Positions 1 to 11,332 of a stretch of 64,000 bases of DNA are shown one piece after another. Under the pieces are notes generated by a model that was given only the letters and a program-made list of their open reading frames with translations, was not told the DNA's origin and did no database searches. This DNA comes from Gammaproteobacteria bacterium (GTDB taxonomy: Bacteria; Pseudomonadota; Gammaproteobacteria; Burkholderiales; Thiobacillaceae): contig JAHJNN010000008.1 in NCBI GenBank assembly GCA_018820765.1, forward strand, positions 310,001-374,000, given 5' to 3'. Numbering within the stretch: position 1 is the first letter of the stretch; each line of letters begins with the position of its first letter. Position numbers and translations under genes: made by a program.

Positions 1-40
1 GTGCGTTGCTTTGGATGGAAGGCGACCAAGCGAGGCCACC

Positions 41-496
41 ATGATTTTTTCCCGCACCAGCCAATACGCCATCCAGGCGCTGATCTACCTGGCGACCCAG
101 CCGGACGGGGAGCTGGTGCTCAGCCGCGATATCGCGCAGCGACTGGGGGTGCCGTCGCCCTACCTCGCCAAGATCCTCAAGGATTTGTCCCGCGCACAGC
201 TGCTGCATTCGTTCCGCGGCCGCAACGGCGGCTTCAGCCTGCGCAGCGGCGCCGGGAAAAGCAATCTGCTCGACATCCTCCTGCTGATGGATGGCCCCCG
301 CGTGGATCGCGAGTGCCTGCTCGGGCTCAAGGCCTGCCAGGACGAAACCGCCTGCCCGCTGCATCGCAAGTGGAAACCCGTCAAGAAAGACATCCTTGCC
401 TGCCTCGGCAACATCACCCTGATCAATCTGGCGATGGCGGTGCAAAGCGGCCAATACCGATTGTGCGATCTGCCGCAGGCCCTGGCGCAGCCCTGA
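41..496 (+). CDS. Rrf2-family transcriptional regulator
   Basis: A 151-residue winged-helix regulator of the Rrf2 family (IscR, NsrR, RsrR relatives). The start at MIFSRTSQYA matches the usual Rrf2 beginning; an in-frame upstream start at position 11 would only add residues unlike the family. The N-terminal 80 residues form the DNA-binding domain (SPYLAKILKDL recognition region). Three cysteines at residues 92, 99 and 105 lie where Rrf2 proteins bind an Fe-S cluster, so the protein probably senses iron-sulfur status, oxygen or nitric oxide. It lies upstream of nifH in the same direction, with 474 bases of repeats and promoter between, so it is probably a separate unit. Its targets cannot be read from the window. 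Family call is firm; the sensed signal is inferred. Confidence 0.88.
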   Translation: MIFSRTSQYAIQALIYLATQPDGELVLSRDIAQRLGVPSPYLAKILKDLSRAQLLHSFRGRNGGFSLRSGAGKSNLLDILLLMDGPRVDRECLLGLKACQDETACPLHRKWKPVKKDILACLGNITLINLAMAVQSGQYRLCDLPQALAQP

Positions 497-502
497 ATTC
501 CC

Positions 503-662
503 GTAGGAGCGGCGCCCTCGCCGCGATTTTCGTGCCGTCGCGATCTCCACACCATCGGCCCGGGGGCGGGCCTCCTACGCACATTCTGTGGGAGCGGCGC
601 CCTCGCCGCGATTTCGCTCCGTCGCGATCTCCACACCATCGGCCCGAGGGCGAGCCTCCTAC
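503..662. repeat. Two tandem REP-like palindromes
   Basis: Two near-identical copies (503-578 and 588-662) of the commonest repeat of this window. Each opens with GTAGGAGCGGCGCCCTCGCC or a close variant and closes with CCTCCTAC, with an inner CATCGGCCC block. They fill the gap between the Rrf2 gene and the nifH regulatory region. Related copies occur at 6629, 35076, 36788, 41337, 42602, 47752 and 49623. They probably form hairpins in RNA and behave like REP or other miniature palindromic elements. Confidence 0.85.
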
Positions 663-726
663 GCACACCCCTCGCCGCGATTCTTGCCTCCCAGCTTGTC
701 CCCTTTATGACAGTGGTTTTTGCGTT

Positions 727-742
727 TGTCGCGTTTGCAACA
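727..742 (+). promoter_or_regulatory. NifA upstream activator site for nifH
   Basis: A perfect TGT-N10-ACA motif, the NifA enhancer consensus, 69 bases before the sigma-54 promoter at 812. Three other sigma-54 promoters in this window have the same motif at a similar distance, which makes chance unlikely. Confidence 0.85.
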
Positions 743-811
743 CGTCGCCATGATCGGTTTTTTTCACGAAAAATCACGAATAAACAATCGCTTATCCGTT
801 TTATTCATGGG

Positions 812-827
812 TGGCACGGTCGTTGCT
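812..827 (+). promoter_or_regulatory. Sigma-54 promoter of the nifHDK operon
   Basis: TGGCACG-GTCG-TTGCT is an exact match to the -24/-12 consensus TGGCACG-N4-TTGCW. Transcription should start near 839, giving a nifH leader of about 130 bases. Together with the NifA site at 727 it predicts NifA-dependent, nitrogen-limited expression. Confidence 0.93.
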
Positions 828-955
828 GAATACCAGGCGTGCAGTAAATGTTTTGCCGGCTCCGTATCCAATAAGAAGAAGAAAAAACGTTACGCAGCAG
901 ATTTTGAGTCGGCCGAGTACGTGCTGCCAGGGCGGTCGATTTTTAGATTTTTTAA

Positions 956-1873
<918 letters not shown>

Positions 1874-1936
1874 TTAGAGCCCCGTCGCCCAAGCGCCCCA
1901 GAAGCTTTGGAGCACAAGGGTGGCGGACTCGACAGA

Positions 1937-1998
1937 GGGAAACCTCTGCCAATGGCATCACCGGTTTCATGGAACGGTGCCATTCGCAGAGTTTTCCC
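1937..1998 (+). promoter_or_regulatory. Long stem-loop between nifH and nifD
   Basis: Arms 1937-1959 and 1976-1998 pair over 23 positions with two mismatches (1943/1992 and 1950/1985) and one G-U pair. There is no T-run, so it does not look like an intrinsic terminator. A hairpin after nifH is known in several diazotrophs to stabilise the nifH message or reduce read-through, matching the higher need for NifH. That role is inferred here. Confidence 0.75.
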
Positions 1999-2048
1999 GG
2001 GGAACCGGGATGCCGGTGTCTAGTGTTCACATCAAACAGGAGGGCGAA

Positions 2049-3500
2049 ATGAGCCTCACAGTCGAGCAAGTCAAAGCGAGAAACCAGGACCTCATCAAGG
2101 AGGTGCTGGAAGTCTATCCGGACAAAACCGCCAAGCGGCGCGCCAAGCACCTGGGTACCTTCGAGGAAGGCAAGTCCGATTGCGGCGTGAAGTCCAACAT
2201 CAAGTCCATCCCGGGCGTGATGACCATCCGCGGTTGCGCCTACGCCGGTTCCAAGGGCGTGGTGTGGGGCCCGATCAAGGACATGATCCACATCAGCCAC
2301 GGCCCGGTCGGCTGCGGCCAGTACTCGTGGGCTGCGCGCCGCAACTACTACATCGGCACCACCGGCGTCGACACCTTCGTCACCATGCAGTTCACCTCCG
2401 ACTTCCAGGAGAAGGACATCGTCTTCGGCGGCGACAAGAAGCTGGAGAAGATCATGGACGAGATCCAGGATCTGTTCCCGCTCAACAAGGGCATCACCGT
2501 GCAGTCCGAGTGCCCGATCGGCCTGATCGGCGACGACATCGAGGCGGTGTCGAAGAAGAAGTCCAAGGAATACGACGGCAAGACCATCGTGCCGGTGCGC
2601 TGCGAAGGCTTCCGCGGCGTGTCGCAGTCGCTCGGCCACCACATCGCCAACGACACCATCCGCGACTGGGTGTTCGACAAGATGGACGGCAAGCCCGCCG
2701 CCTTCGAAGCCACACCCTACGACGTGGCCATCATCGGCGACTACAACATCGGCGGCGACGCCTGGGCTTCGCGCATCCTGCTGGAAGAGATGGGCCTGCG
2801 CGTGATCGCCCAGTGGTCCGGCGACGGCTCCATCGCCGAGCTGGAAAACACCCCCAAGGCCAAGCTCAACGTGCTGCACTGCTATCGCTCGATGAACTAC
2901 ATCAGCCGCCACATGGAAGAGAAGTACGGCATTCCCTGGGTCGAGTACAACTTCTTCGGCCCGTCCAAGATCGAAGCGTCCCTGCGCGAAATCGCCAGCC
3001 ACTTCGACGACAAGATCAAGGAAGGCGCCGAGCGCGTGATCGCCAAGTACAAGCCGATGATGCAGGCCGTCATCGACAAGTACAAGCCGCGCCTGGAAGG
3101 TAAGACCGTGATGCTGTTCGTCGGCGGCCTGCGTCCGCGCCACGTCATCGGCGCCTACGAGGACCTGGGCATGGAAGTGGTCGGCACCGGCTACGAATTC
3201 GGCCACAACGACGACTACCAGCGCACCACCCACTACGTGAAGGACGGCACGCTGATCTACGACGACGTGACCGGCTACGAATTCGAGAAATTCGTCGAGA
3301 AGGTCCAGCCCGACCTGGTCGGCTCCGGCATCAAGGAAAAGTACGTGTTCCAGAAAATGGGCGTGCCCTTCCGCCAGATGCACTCCTGGGACTACTCGGG
3401 TCCGTACCACGGCTACGACGGCTTCGCCATCTTCGCCCGCGACATGGACATGGCGATCAACAACCCGGTGTGGGGCCTGACCAAGGCGCCCTGGAAGTAA
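2049..3500 (+). CDS. nifD: Nitrogenase molybdenum-iron protein alpha chain
   Basis: NifD, 483 residues, holds the FeMo cofactor and half of the P-cluster of dinitrogenase. The start after AGGAGGGCGAA ([10 protein letters not shown]) gives normal family length; the frame is open upstream but that stretch is the hairpin region. P-cluster ligands Cys63, Cys89 and Cys155 are present, as are FeMo-cofactor ligands Cys278 (LHCYRS) and His445 (MHSWDYS), and the substrate-site pair Gln193/His197 (VSQSLGHH). All key residues of a functional molybdenum enzyme are retained. It is co-transcribed with nifH and nifK. Confidence 0.99.
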   Translation: MSLTVEQVKARNQDLIKEVLEVYPDKTAKRRAKHLGTFEEGKSDCGVKSNIKSIPGVMTIRGCAYAGSKGVVWGPIKDMIHISHGPVGCGQYSWAARRNYYIGTTGVDTFVTMQFTSDFQEKDIVFGGDKKLEKIMDEIQDLFPLNKGITVQSECPIGLIGDDIEAVSKKKSKEYDGKTIVPVRCEGFRGVSQSLGHHIANDTIRDWVFDKMDGKPAAFEATPYDVAIIGDYNIGGDAWASRILLEEMGLRVIAQWSGDGSIAELENTPKAKLNVLHCYRSMNYISRHMEEKYGIPWVEYNFFGPSKIEASLREIASHFDDKIKEGAERVIAKYKPMMQAVIDKYKPRLEGKTVMLFVGGLRPRHVIGAYEDLGMEVVGTGYEFGHNDDYQRTTHYVKDGTLIYDDVTGYEFEKFVEKVQPDLVGSGIKEKYVFQKMGVPFRQMHSWDYSGPYHGYDGFAIFARDMDMAINNPVWGLTKAPWK

Positions 3501-3510
3501 TCGGAACCAT

Positions 3511-3581
3511 GTAGGTTGGGCTGCAAAGCCCAACGCCCGGAAGCGTCTGATGTTGGGCTTCCTTACGTCAGCCCAACCTAC
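3511..3581. repeat. Palindromic repeat in the nifD-nifK spacer
   Basis: A 71-base element opening with GTAGGTTGGGCTG and closing with its complement CAGCCCAACCTAC. A second copy with the same ends and a different centre lies at 34121-34210. It occupies most of the nifD-nifK spacer and should fold in the transcript. Confidence 0.88.
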
Positions 3582-3604
3582 AAGTGAATTTAAGGAGTAA
3601 TGAC

Positions 3605-5143
3605 ATGACCCAGAACGTAGAGAACGTAATCGACCATTTCAACCTGTTCCGCGGCCCGGAATACATCGAGATGTTCGAGAACAAGCGCAAGAATTTCGAG
3701 AACCCGCACCCCGATGACAAGATCGAGGAAGTGCGCGAGTGGACCAAGAGCTGGGAGTACCGCGAGAAGAACTTCGCCCGCGAAGCGCTGACCGTCAACC
3801 CGGCCAAGGCCTGCCAGCCGCTGGGCGCGGTGTTCGCCGCCGTCGGCTTCGAGAGCACCATGCCCTTCGTGCACGGCTCGCAGGGCTGCGTCGCCTACTA
3901 CCGCAGCCACTTCAGCCGCCACTTCAAGGAGCCGAGCTCCTGCGTGTCCTCATCCATGACTGAAGACGCGGCGGTGTTCGGCGGCCTCAACAACATGATC
4001 GACGGCCTGGCCAACACCTACAACATGTACAAGCCGAAGATGATCGTGGTGTCCACCACCTGCATGGCGGAAGTGATCGGCGACGACCTCAACGGCTTCA
4101 TCCAGCAAGCCAGAAGCAAGGGCAGCGTGCCGGAAGACTTCGACGTGCCCTACGCGCACACCCCAGCCTTCGTCGGCAGCCACATCACCGGCTACGACAA
4201 CGCGCTGCGCGGCATCGTCAGCCACTTCTGGGAAGGCAAGGAACGCACGCCCAACGAGAAGATCAACTTCATCGGCGGCTTCGACGGCTACACCGTCGGC
4301 AACCTGCGCGAAGTGAAGCGCCTGTTCGACCTGATGGGCGTCGAGCACACCATCCTCGCCGACAACAGCGAAGTGTGGGACACCCCGGCCGACGGCGAAT
4401 TCCGCATGTACGACGGCGGCACCAAGCTGGACGACGCCAAGGCCGCGATCAACGCCAAGGCCACCATCTCGATGCAGGAATACTGCACCGAGAAGACCCT
4501 GGATTACATCGCCAAGACCGGTCAGGAAACCGTGGCTTTGAATCATCCGGTGGGCGTGGCCGGAACCGACAAGTTCCTGATGGAAGTCGCCCGCATCACC
4601 GGCAAGCCGATCCCCGCCGAGCTGACCAAGGAGCGCGGCCGCCTGGTCGACGCCATCGCCGACTCCAGCGCCCACATCCACGGCAAGAAGTTCGCCATCT
4701 ACGGCGACCCCGACCTGTGCTACGGCCTCGCCAGCTTCCTGATGGAGCTGGGCGCCGAGCCGGTGCACGTGCTGTCCACCAACGGCAGCAAGGACTGGGA
4801 AGCCAAGATGCAGGCGCTGTTCGACAGCTCGCCCTTCGGCAAAGGCTGCAAGGCCTACCCGGGACGCGATCTGTGGCACATGCGTTCGCTGCTCAACACC
4901 GAGCCGGTGGACTTCCTGATCGGCAACACCTACGGCAAGTACCTGGAGCGCGATACCGGCACCCCGCTGATCCGCATCGGCTTCCCGGTGTTCGACCGCC
5001 ACCATCACCACCGCTATCCGGTGTGGGGCTACCAGGGCGCGATGAACGTGCTGGTGTGGATGCTGGACAAGATCTTCGACGAGATGGACAAGAACACCAT
5101 CATCCCGGCGAAGACCGACTACAGCTTCGACATTATTCGGTAA
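3605..5143 (+). CDS. nifK: Nitrogenase molybdenum-iron protein beta chain
   Basis: NifK, 512 residues from the ATG after TTAAGGAGTAATGAC, is the partner of NifD in the alpha2-beta2 MoFe protein and contributes the other P-cluster ligands. Cys70 (KACQPLG), Cys95 (GSQGCVAY) and Cys153 ([12 protein letters not shown]) sit at the same numbers as in well-studied NifK proteins. An in-frame ATG 21 bases upstream exists but has no ribosome site. The spacer from nifD contains a palindromic repeat; nifE follows after about 100 bases of GC-rich sequence. No anomaly seen. Confidence 0.99.
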   Translation: MTQNVENVIDHFNLFRGPEYIEMFENKRKNFENPHPDDKIEEVREWTKSWEYREKNFAREALTVNPAKACQPLGAVFAAVGFESTMPFVHGSQGCVAYYRSHFSRHFKEPSSCVSSSMTEDAAVFGGLNNMIDGLANTYNMYKPKMIVVSTTCMAEVIGDDLNGFIQQARSKGSVPEDFDVPYAHTPAFVGSHITGYDNALRGIVSHFWEGKERTPNEKINFIGGFDGYTVGNLREVKRLFDLMGVEHTILADNSEVWDTPADGEFRMYDGGTKLDDAKAAINAKATISMQEYCTEKTLDYIAKTGQETVALNHPVGVAGTDKFLMEVARITGKPIPAELTKERGRLVDAIADSSAHIHGKKFAIYGDPDLCYGLASFLMELGAEPVHVLSTNGSKDWEAKMQALFDSSPFGKGCKAYPGRDLWHMRSLLNTEPVDFLIGNTYGKYLERDTGTPLIRIGFPVFDRHHHHRYPVWGYQGAMNVLVWMLDKIFDEMDKNTIIPAKTDYSFDIIR

Positions 5144-5245
5144 GTCGAGAGCGGCGAGCCGAGAGCGGAGAGTAGAGAGCGGTGGCGGTCGGCCCGGTGG
5201 GCCGGCCGCTCACCGGGTGCGACAGGGCCAAGGCCGGGAGCGACC

Positions 5246-6709
5246 ATGAGTACATTGAGCAGCAAGGTCCAGGAAGTCTTCGACGAGCCCGCCTGCGGCA
5301 AGAACCAGGCGAAGGGCGAGAAGGAGCGCAAGAAGGGCTGCACCAAGCAGCTGCAGCCCGGCGCTGCGGCCGGCGGCTGCGCCTTTGACGGCGCCAAGAT
5401 CGCCTTGCAGCCCATTACCGACGTCGCCCACCTGGTGCACGGCCCCATCGCCTGCGAAGGCAATTCGTGGGACAACCGCGGCGCCAAGTCTTCCGGCTCG
5501 CGGCTCTACCGCACCGGTTTCACCACCGACATCAACGAACTCGACGTCGTCTACGGCGGCGAGAAGCGGCTGTTCAGATCGGTGAAGGAAATCGTCGACA
5601 AGTACGATCCGCCCGCCATATTCGTTTACCAGACCTGCGTCACCGCCCTGATCGGCGACGACATCGAGGCGGTGTGCAAAGCCGCCACCCAGAAATTCGG
5701 CAAACCGGTGATCCCGGTCAACGCCCCCGGTTTCGTGGGCAACAAGAACCTCGGCAACAAGCTCGCCGGCGAAGCGCTGCTCGATTACGTGATCGGCACC
5801 GCAGAGCCCGAGACCACGACGCCCTACGACATCAACATCATCGGCGAGTACAACCTCGCCGGCGAACTATGGCAGGTGAAGCCGCTGCTCGACGAGATGG
5901 GCGTGCGCATCCTGTCCTGCATTTCCGGCGACGCCAAATACCAGGAAGTCGCCTATAGCCATCGCGCCAAGGCGGCGATGATGGTGTGTTCCAAGGCGAT
6001 GATCAACATCGCCCGCAAGATGGACGAGCGCTACCAGATTCCCTTCTTCGAGGGCTCGTTCTACGGCATTTCCGACATGAGCGACAGCCTGCGCAACATC
6101 GCCAAACTGCTGGTGGAGAAGGGCGCGCCGGCCGACCTGCTGTCGCGCACCGAGGCCATCATCCGGCGCGAGGAAACGGCCTTCTGGCAGGCCATGGAAC
6201 CCTACCGTGATCGCCTCAAGGGCGTGAAGGTGCTGCTCATCACCGGCGGCGTGAAGTCCTGGTCGGTGGTCTCCGCGCTGCAGGAAGTCGGCATGGAGAT
6301 CGTCGGCACCAGCGTGAAGAAATCCACGCTGGAAGACAAGCAGAAGATCAAGGAACTGATGGGCGAGGACGCCCACATGATCGACGACATGACCCCGCGC
6401 GAGATGTACAAGATGCTGAAGGACGCGCAGGCCGAGATCATGCTCTCCGGCGGCCGTTCCCAGTTCATCGCGCTCAAGGCCAAGATGCCCTGGCTCGACA
6501 TCAACCAGGAACGCCACCACGCCTATGCCGGCTACAGCGGCATGGTGACGCTGGTGCAGGAGATCGACAAGGCGCTGCACAACCCGATGTGGGAGCAGGT
6601 GCGGAAGCCGGCGCCGTGGGATAAGCCTGTAGGAGCGGCGCCCTCGCCGCGATTGGCGGCTCATCGCGCCTTGGAAGGCGCTCCTACGGTCTGTCCGCTA
6701 GCGGCTTAG
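5246..6709 (+). CDS. nifE: FeMo-cofactor scaffold protein NifE, extended by a repeat
   Basis: NifE pairs with NifN to form the scaffold on which the NifB product matures into FeMo cofactor. It is a NifD paralogue; Cys45, Cys70 and Cys131 correspond to the cluster-binding cysteines. The normal protein ends near KPAPWDKP (about residue 461). The remaining 26 residues up to residue 487 are encoded by a REP-like palindrome (6629-6687) and the bases after it, so the repeat has replaced the original stop and lengthened the protein in frame. The extra tail carries no recognisable domain. It ends 8 bases before nifN. Confidence 0.97.
   Translation: MSTLSSKVQEVFDEPACGKNQAKGEKERKKGCTKQLQPGAAAGGCAFDGAKIALQPITDVAHLVHGPIACEGNSWDNRGAKSSGSRLYRTGFTTDINELDVVYGGEKRLFRSVKEIVDKYDPPAIFVYQTCVTALIGDDIEAVCKAATQKFGKPVIPVNAPGFVGNKNLGNKLAGEALLDYVIGTAEPETTTPYDINIIGEYNLAGELWQVKPLLDEMGVRILSCISGDAKYQEVAYSHRAKAAMMVCSKAMINIARKMDERYQIPFFEGSFYGISDMSDSLRNIAKLLVEKGAPADLLSRTEAIIRREETAFWQAMEPYRDRLKGVKVLLITGGVKSWSVVSALQEVGMEIVGTSVKKSTLEDKQKIKELMGEDAHMIDDMTPREMYKMLKDAQAEIMLSGGRSQFIALKAKMPWLDINQERHHAYAGYSGMVTLVQEIDKALHNPMWEQVRKPAPWDKPVGAAPSPRLAAHRALEGAPTVCPLAA
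6629..6687. repeat. REP-like palindrome inside the nifE 3' end
   Basis: A copy of the GTAGGAGCGGCG...CTCCTAC family. It lies wholly inside the open reading frame of nifE and encodes its last residues. Its right half resembles the GCGCCTTGGAAGGCGCTCC form also seen near 35076 and 41337. Confidence 0.88.
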
Positions 6710-6717
6710 GAAAAATC

Positions 6718-8085
6718 ATGGCTACCGTCACCCACGTCAAGAAATCCTGCGCGGTCAATCCGCTCAAGATGAGCGCGCCGATCGGCGCGGCGCTGGCCTT
6801 CATGGGGCTGAACAACTGCATGCCGACGCTGCACGGCTCGCAGGGCTGCACCGCCTTCGGCCTGGTGCTGTTCGTGCGCCACTTCAAAGAAGCGGTGCCG
6901 ATGCAGACCACGGCGATGAACGAGGCCACCACCATCATGGGCGGCATGGACAACGTCGAGCAGGCCATCCTCAACATCCACAAGCGCGCCCAGCCGGCGA
7001 TCATCGGCATCGCATCGACGGGTTTGACCGAAACCAAGGGCGACGACGTCGACGGCTATATCGACCTGATCCGCAAGCGGCATCCTGAACTGGAAGAGCT
7101 GGCGCTGGTGTACGTGTCCACGCCGGACTACGTCGGCGCCTTCCAGGACGGCTGGGCCAAGGCGGTGGCCAAGATCGTGAAGGAACTGGCCGAGCCCGGC
7201 CCGAAAATCGCCGGCCAGGTCAACGTGCTCGCCGGCAGCCATCTCACGCCGGGCGACATCGAGGAGATCCGCGAGATCGTCGAGGCTTTTGGCTTGAAGC
7301 CGATCATCCTGCCCGACCTCTCCGGTTCCATGGATGGCCATGTGCCGGACAACTTCAGCCCCACCACCCTGGGCGGCACCACGCTGACCGAACTGCGTAT
7401 CACCGGCGCGTCCGAATTCACGCTCGCCATCGGCGAGCACATGCGCGACGCGGCGCAGGTGCTGCAGGACAAGTGCGGCGTGCCGTTCGAGGTGCTGGAA
7501 ACGCTGACCGGGCTCGACGGCTGCGACCGCCTGATGAGCCTGCTGGCCGAGAAGTCCGGCCGCCCGGCACCCAACAAATACCGCCGCCAGCGCAGCCAGC
7601 TGGTCGACGCCATGCTGGATGCGCACTTCTATATCGGCGGCAAAAAAATCGCCATCGGCGCCGAACCTGACCTGCTGTGGGGCATCGGCAACCTGTTCGC
7701 CGGCATGGGCGCGGAACTCGCCGCCGTGGTCACCACCACGCAATCGCCGCTGCTGGAAAAGCTGCCGGCGCAGGAGGTGCTGATCGGCGACCTGGAAGAC
7801 CTGGAAGACCGCTCGCAAGGCTGCGACCTGTTGATTACGCACTCGCACGGCCGGCAGATGGCGGAGCGCCTCGACCTGCCTTTCCTGCGCATGGGCATTC
7901 CCATGTTCGACCGCCTGGGGGCAGCGCACCAGGTGACGCTGGGCTATCGCGGCACGCGCGATCTTATTTTTGAAGTGGCCAACATGTTCATGGCCGAGGC
8001 CCACGAGCCCGGGCCGGACGATTGGCGGCAACCTGCATCAGAGGGAGCGGCATGTGGAAGTTGCGAGTCGGTTGCGGCTCATTGA
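6718..8085 (+). CDS. nifN: FeMo-cofactor scaffold protein NifN
   Basis: NifN, 455 residues, is the NifK-like half of the NifEN cofactor scaffold. The N-terminus shows the usual features (Cys11, Cys34, and Cys44 in HGSQGCTAF). It starts 8 bases after nifE, so the two are translationally close, as expected for subunits of one complex. The C-terminus is hydrophilic and ends with a cysteine-containing tail (GAACGSCESV). Length and motifs match the family; no frameshift is seen. Confidence 0.97.
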   Translation: MATVTHVKKSCAVNPLKMSAPIGAALAFMGLNNCMPTLHGSQGCTAFGLVLFVRHFKEAVPMQTTAMNEATTIMGGMDNVEQAILNIHKRAQPAIIGIASTGLTETKGDDVDGYIDLIRKRHPELEELALVYVSTPDYVGAFQDGWAKAVAKIVKELAEPGPKIAGQVNVLAGSHLTPGDIEEIREIVEAFGLKPIILPDLSGSMDGHVPDNFSPTTLGGTTLTELRITGASEFTLAIGEHMRDAAQVLQDKCGVPFEVLETLTGLDGCDRLMSLLAEKSGRPAPNKYRRQRSQLVDAMLDAHFYIGGKKIAIGAEPDLLWGIGNLFAGMGAELAAVVTTTQSPLLEKLPAQEVLIGDLEDLEDRSQGCDLLITHSHGRQMAERLDLPFLRMGIPMFDRLGAAHQVTLGYRGTRDLIFEVANMFMAEAHEPGPDDWRQPASEGAACGSCESVAAH

Positions 8086-8122
8086 CAGCAGCTCGGGTGA
8101 AAGTTTTACCAATGGAGGTTAT

Positions 8123-8533
8123 ATGAAAGTCGCATTTTGCACACAGGACATGAAGCGGGTCGACGCCCACTTCGGCTGGGCGAAGAACATCGCCATCTAC
8201 GACGTGTCGTCCGACGACTCGCGTTTCGTGGAGGCCATCCAGTTCGACGGCGACCTCCAGGAGGACGGCAACGAGGACAAGCTCGCGCCCAAGCTGGACG
8301 CGATCAAGGACTGCGCGATTCTCTACGTGGCGGCGATCGGCGGTTCCGGCGCGGCGCGCGTGGTGGCCAGCAACATCCACCCGATCAAGGTGCAGGAACC
8401 GGAAGTCATCGACGAGATTCTGGTCAAGCTGCAAGGGGTGCTGAAGGGCACGCCGCCGCCATGGTTGCGCAAGGCGGTCCTGAAGGGCCAGGAAAAAACG
8501 TTCGATTTTGACGAAGAGGTGAATGATGCTTGA
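8123..8533 (+). CDS. nifX: NifX, FeMo-cofactor precursor carrier
   Basis: A 136-residue protein of the NifX/NifB C-terminal (dinitrogenase iron-molybdenum cofactor) family that binds and shuttles NifB-co or the VK precursor to and from NifEN. The chosen start [10 protein letters not shown] follows a good ribosome site (TGGAGG); the frame continues upstream but overlaps nifN. The N-terminal MKVAF strand and the histidine at residue 16 (DAHFGW) are typical. Its stop overlaps the start of the next gene, implying coupled translation. Confidence 0.95.
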   Translation: MKVAFCTQDMKRVDAHFGWAKNIAIYDVSSDDSRFVEAIQFDGDLQEDGNEDKLAPKLDAIKDCAILYVAAIGGSGAARVVASNIHPIKVQEPEVIDEILVKLQGVLKGTPPPWLRKAVLKGQEKTFDFDEEVNDA

Positions 8534-8999
8534 TGCCGAAACCCCGGTCGCTGCAGCCGACCCGATGCAGTCTGTGTTCGTGAAGGAACTGATCAAGCAG
8601 TGGCGCGCGCAGGACGCGCACGGTGCCTGGGAAGGCAAGAGCGACGCGATGCTGCTCGAGCCCTACATCGTCACCAAGGAGCAGCGCCGGCAAATGCCGA
8701 TCATCGACGACCCCGATCCGGAAACCCTGTGGCGGGTGGAGCTGTACTACAACGCCATCGGCCTCGCCATCGAGCGCCAGACCGGCGTCATGGTGACGCC
8801 CATGATGAAGATGTCCCACGAGGGCTTCGGCCGCATGGTGCTGCTGGCCGGGCGTCTGGTGGCGGTCAACAAGCAGTTGCGGGACGTGCACCGCTTCGGA
8901 TTCGAAAGCATGGAGAAACTCGCCGAGGAAGGCGATAAGCAGGTGGCAGCGGGGGTCGGGATGGTGGAACAATTCCCCGGTGCCGCCAAATATGGTTGA
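8523..8999 (+). CDS. NifX-associated nitrogen fixation protein (DUF269)
   Basis: A 158-residue protein of the DUF269 family, found almost only beside nifX in diazotrophs. Recognisable parts are [20 protein letters not shown] and the C-terminal [11 protein letters not shown] region. Two adjacent ATG codons (8523 and 8526) could start it; either overlaps the end of nifX. No catalytic motif is visible. Biochemical role is not established; its strict linkage to nifX and fdxB suggests a helper role in cofactor assembly or metal handling. Confidence 0.93.
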   Translation: MMLDAETPVAAADPMQSVFVKELIKQWRAQDAHGAWEGKSDAMLLEPYIVTKEQRRQMPIIDDPDPETLWRVELYYNAIGLAIERQTGVMVTPMMKMSHEGFGRMVLLAGRLVAVNKQLRDVHRFGFESMEKLAEEGDKQVAAGVGMVEQFPGAAKYG

Positions 9000-9076
9000 G
9001 CCGCGCGCGAGTGCGGCAGTGTGGCGTACGTGACCTGCATCCGGGTTCAAGACGCCTGTTGAAAAAGGAGCCCATC

Positions 9077-9388
9077 ATGGCCTTGGTACTTGAACGCGGA
9101 ATGGACGTCGACGTCCCCCATTGGATCGACATGATCGAAAACGAGGAATTCGAGCGCTACCTCGAGCAAACGGTAAAAGGGAAGGCAGACGTGGAAGACA
9201 AGGAAACGCTGAAAGCGGAAGTGAAGAAACTCAACGCACGCGCCATGGAAGCGCGCATGGCCCTGCACGACCTGTCGGAGGAATTGCCGGCCGGTCTGGA
9301 GAAGGTCATCGACGTGGCGCAGGCGACGGTTGCCGCCTTCGAGTCGCTGGACGCGGCTCGCAAGAAGCTGGCAGCCGCCGGCAGCTAG
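9077..9388 (+). CDS. CCE_0567-family (DUF683) nif-associated protein
   Basis: A 103-residue, largely helical protein of the DUF683 family (named after the cyanobacterial CCE_0567), which sits between the DUF269 gene and fdxB in many nif clusters. The start follows AAAAAGGAG. The N-terminal 30 residues (MALVLERGMDVDVPHWIDMI) are an extension before the conserved coiled-coil part (KAEVKKLNARAMEARMALHD). A metal-binding role has been proposed for the family; nothing in the sequence proves it. Confidence 0.88.
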   Translation: MALVLERGMDVDVPHWIDMIENEEFERYLEQTVKGKADVEDKETLKAEVKKLNARAMEARMALHDLSEELPAGLEKVIDVAQATVAAFESLDAARKKLAAAGS

Positions 9389-9398
9389 GGAGACGGTC

Positions 9399-9713
9399 AT
9401 GGCCTTCGTCACGGTCACCATGCCCGATGGGCGCAGCTGGACGCCGAAATTCGTCGGCGAGATCAATCAGCAGAAGTGCATCGGCTGCGGCCGCTGTTTC
9501 CGGGTATGCGGGCGCGACGTGCTGCAGTTGGTGGGCGTCACCGAGGACGGCGAGTTCATCCCCGTGGTGCTCGGCAGCGACGATGACGACGACGAGGAAT
9601 ACGAGCGCAAGGTCATGACCATCTCCAACCAGATGAACTGCGTCGGCTGCGAGGCCTGCTCCAAGATCTGTCCGAAGGATTGCTACACGCATGCCGAGAT
9701 GACTGCGGAATAA
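9399..9713 (+). CDS. fdxB: Nif-specific ferredoxin III, 2[4Fe-4S]
   Basis: A 104-residue bacterial-type ferredoxin with two cluster motifs, CIGCGRCFRVC near residue 27 and CVGCEACSKICPKDC near residue 82. Between them lies an acidic run of aspartates and glutamates (DDDDDEEYE). FdxB-type ferredoxins serve as electron donors to nitrogenase or in cofactor assembly. The gene follows the DUF683 gene by 10 bases with a GGGAGA ribosome site. The position between nifX-associated genes and nifQ is standard. Confidence 0.95.
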   Translation: MAFVTVTMPDGRSWTPKFVGEINQQKCIGCGRCFRVCGRDVLQLVGVTEDGEFIPVVLGSDDDDDEEYERKVMTISNQMNCVGCEACSKICPKDCYTHAEMTAE

Positions 9714-9733
9714 ACCAACGGGGGGATGCCGCG

Positions 9734-10375
9734 ATGCAGGTCCAGAACACGATGAGCCACGAGCAGTTGATGGCCTATGCCAGCGACCCCGGCAACGCGC
9801 TGACCCAGGCCTTCGCCGGCGCGGTGTGCACCGCCTTTGCCAGCGGCACCTTCCCGGCGCTGCTGTTCGGTCTGAGCGAACAGCAGTTCCGCTGCCTGCT
9901 CGACCGCTACTTCCCCGGGGCATGGGTGGAGCTGTTCGCGATGGCGGTCCTGTCCGACGCCGACGCGCCGTGCCCCGCCTTCCACCAGGAAGAGATGCAG
10001 GACCTGATCGGCCTGTTTCTGGAACACCGCAGCAGCGAACGCGAGGAAACGACTTGGCTGGCCTACGTCATCGCCGCCGGCTGCATGGGGGGCAACCACC
10101 TGTGGCAGGATCTGGGGTTGAGCGGCCGCGAGGCGCTGTCCGATCTGCTGCGGCAGAATTTCACCGCGCTGCACGACAGGAACAGCGGCAACATGAAGTG
10201 GAAGAAATTCTTCTACAAGCAGCTGTGCGATCGCGCCGAGGTGAACCTGTGCAAGGCGCCGAGCTGCCAGGTGTGCAACGACTACCGAAGCTGTTTCGGA
10301 CCGGAGGACGCGAGCGGGCTGGGCAGCTTGTCGGCGGCCGGTGGGAGAGCAGCGGGCGAAGCGCAGCCTGCGTGA
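9734..10375 (+). CDS. nifQ: NifQ, molybdenum donor for FeMo-cofactor
   Basis: NifQ supplies molybdenum, as a Mo-Fe-S cluster, to NifEN/NifH. The C-terminal signature Cys-X4-Cys-X2-Cys-X5-Cys is present as CKAPSCQVCNDYRSC. The start at MQVQNTMSHEQ gives 213 residues; MSHEQ seven codons later is an alternative. The last 25 residues after the cysteine motif are low-complexity (Ala/Gly). The next genes, modABC, import molybdate, so molybdenum uptake and use are placed together. Confidence 0.95.
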   Translation: MQVQNTMSHEQLMAYASDPGNALTQAFAGAVCTAFASGTFPALLFGLSEQQFRCLLDRYFPGAWVELFAMAVLSDADAPCPAFHQEEMQDLIGLFLEHRSSEREETTWLAYVIAAGCMGGNHLWQDLGLSGREALSDLLRQNFTALHDRNSGNMKWKKFFYKQLCDRAEVNLCKAPSCQVCNDYRSCFGPEDASGLGSLSAAGGRAAGEAQPA

Positions 10376-10533
10376 AGGGGGCTCGAGGGCGGGCCTCCAT
10401 CCCGTCGGGCGTCCTTGCCCTTGTAGGAGCACCCGCAAGGGGTAGGCCGTGGTTGTAAGCCGATCGATCGGCACACCCACGCACCGGCGCCCTCGACGCG
10501 ACAGCCACGGATCACCGCAGGTGATTCATTTAA

Positions 10534-11328
<795 letters not shown>

Positions 11329-11332
11329 GCTT

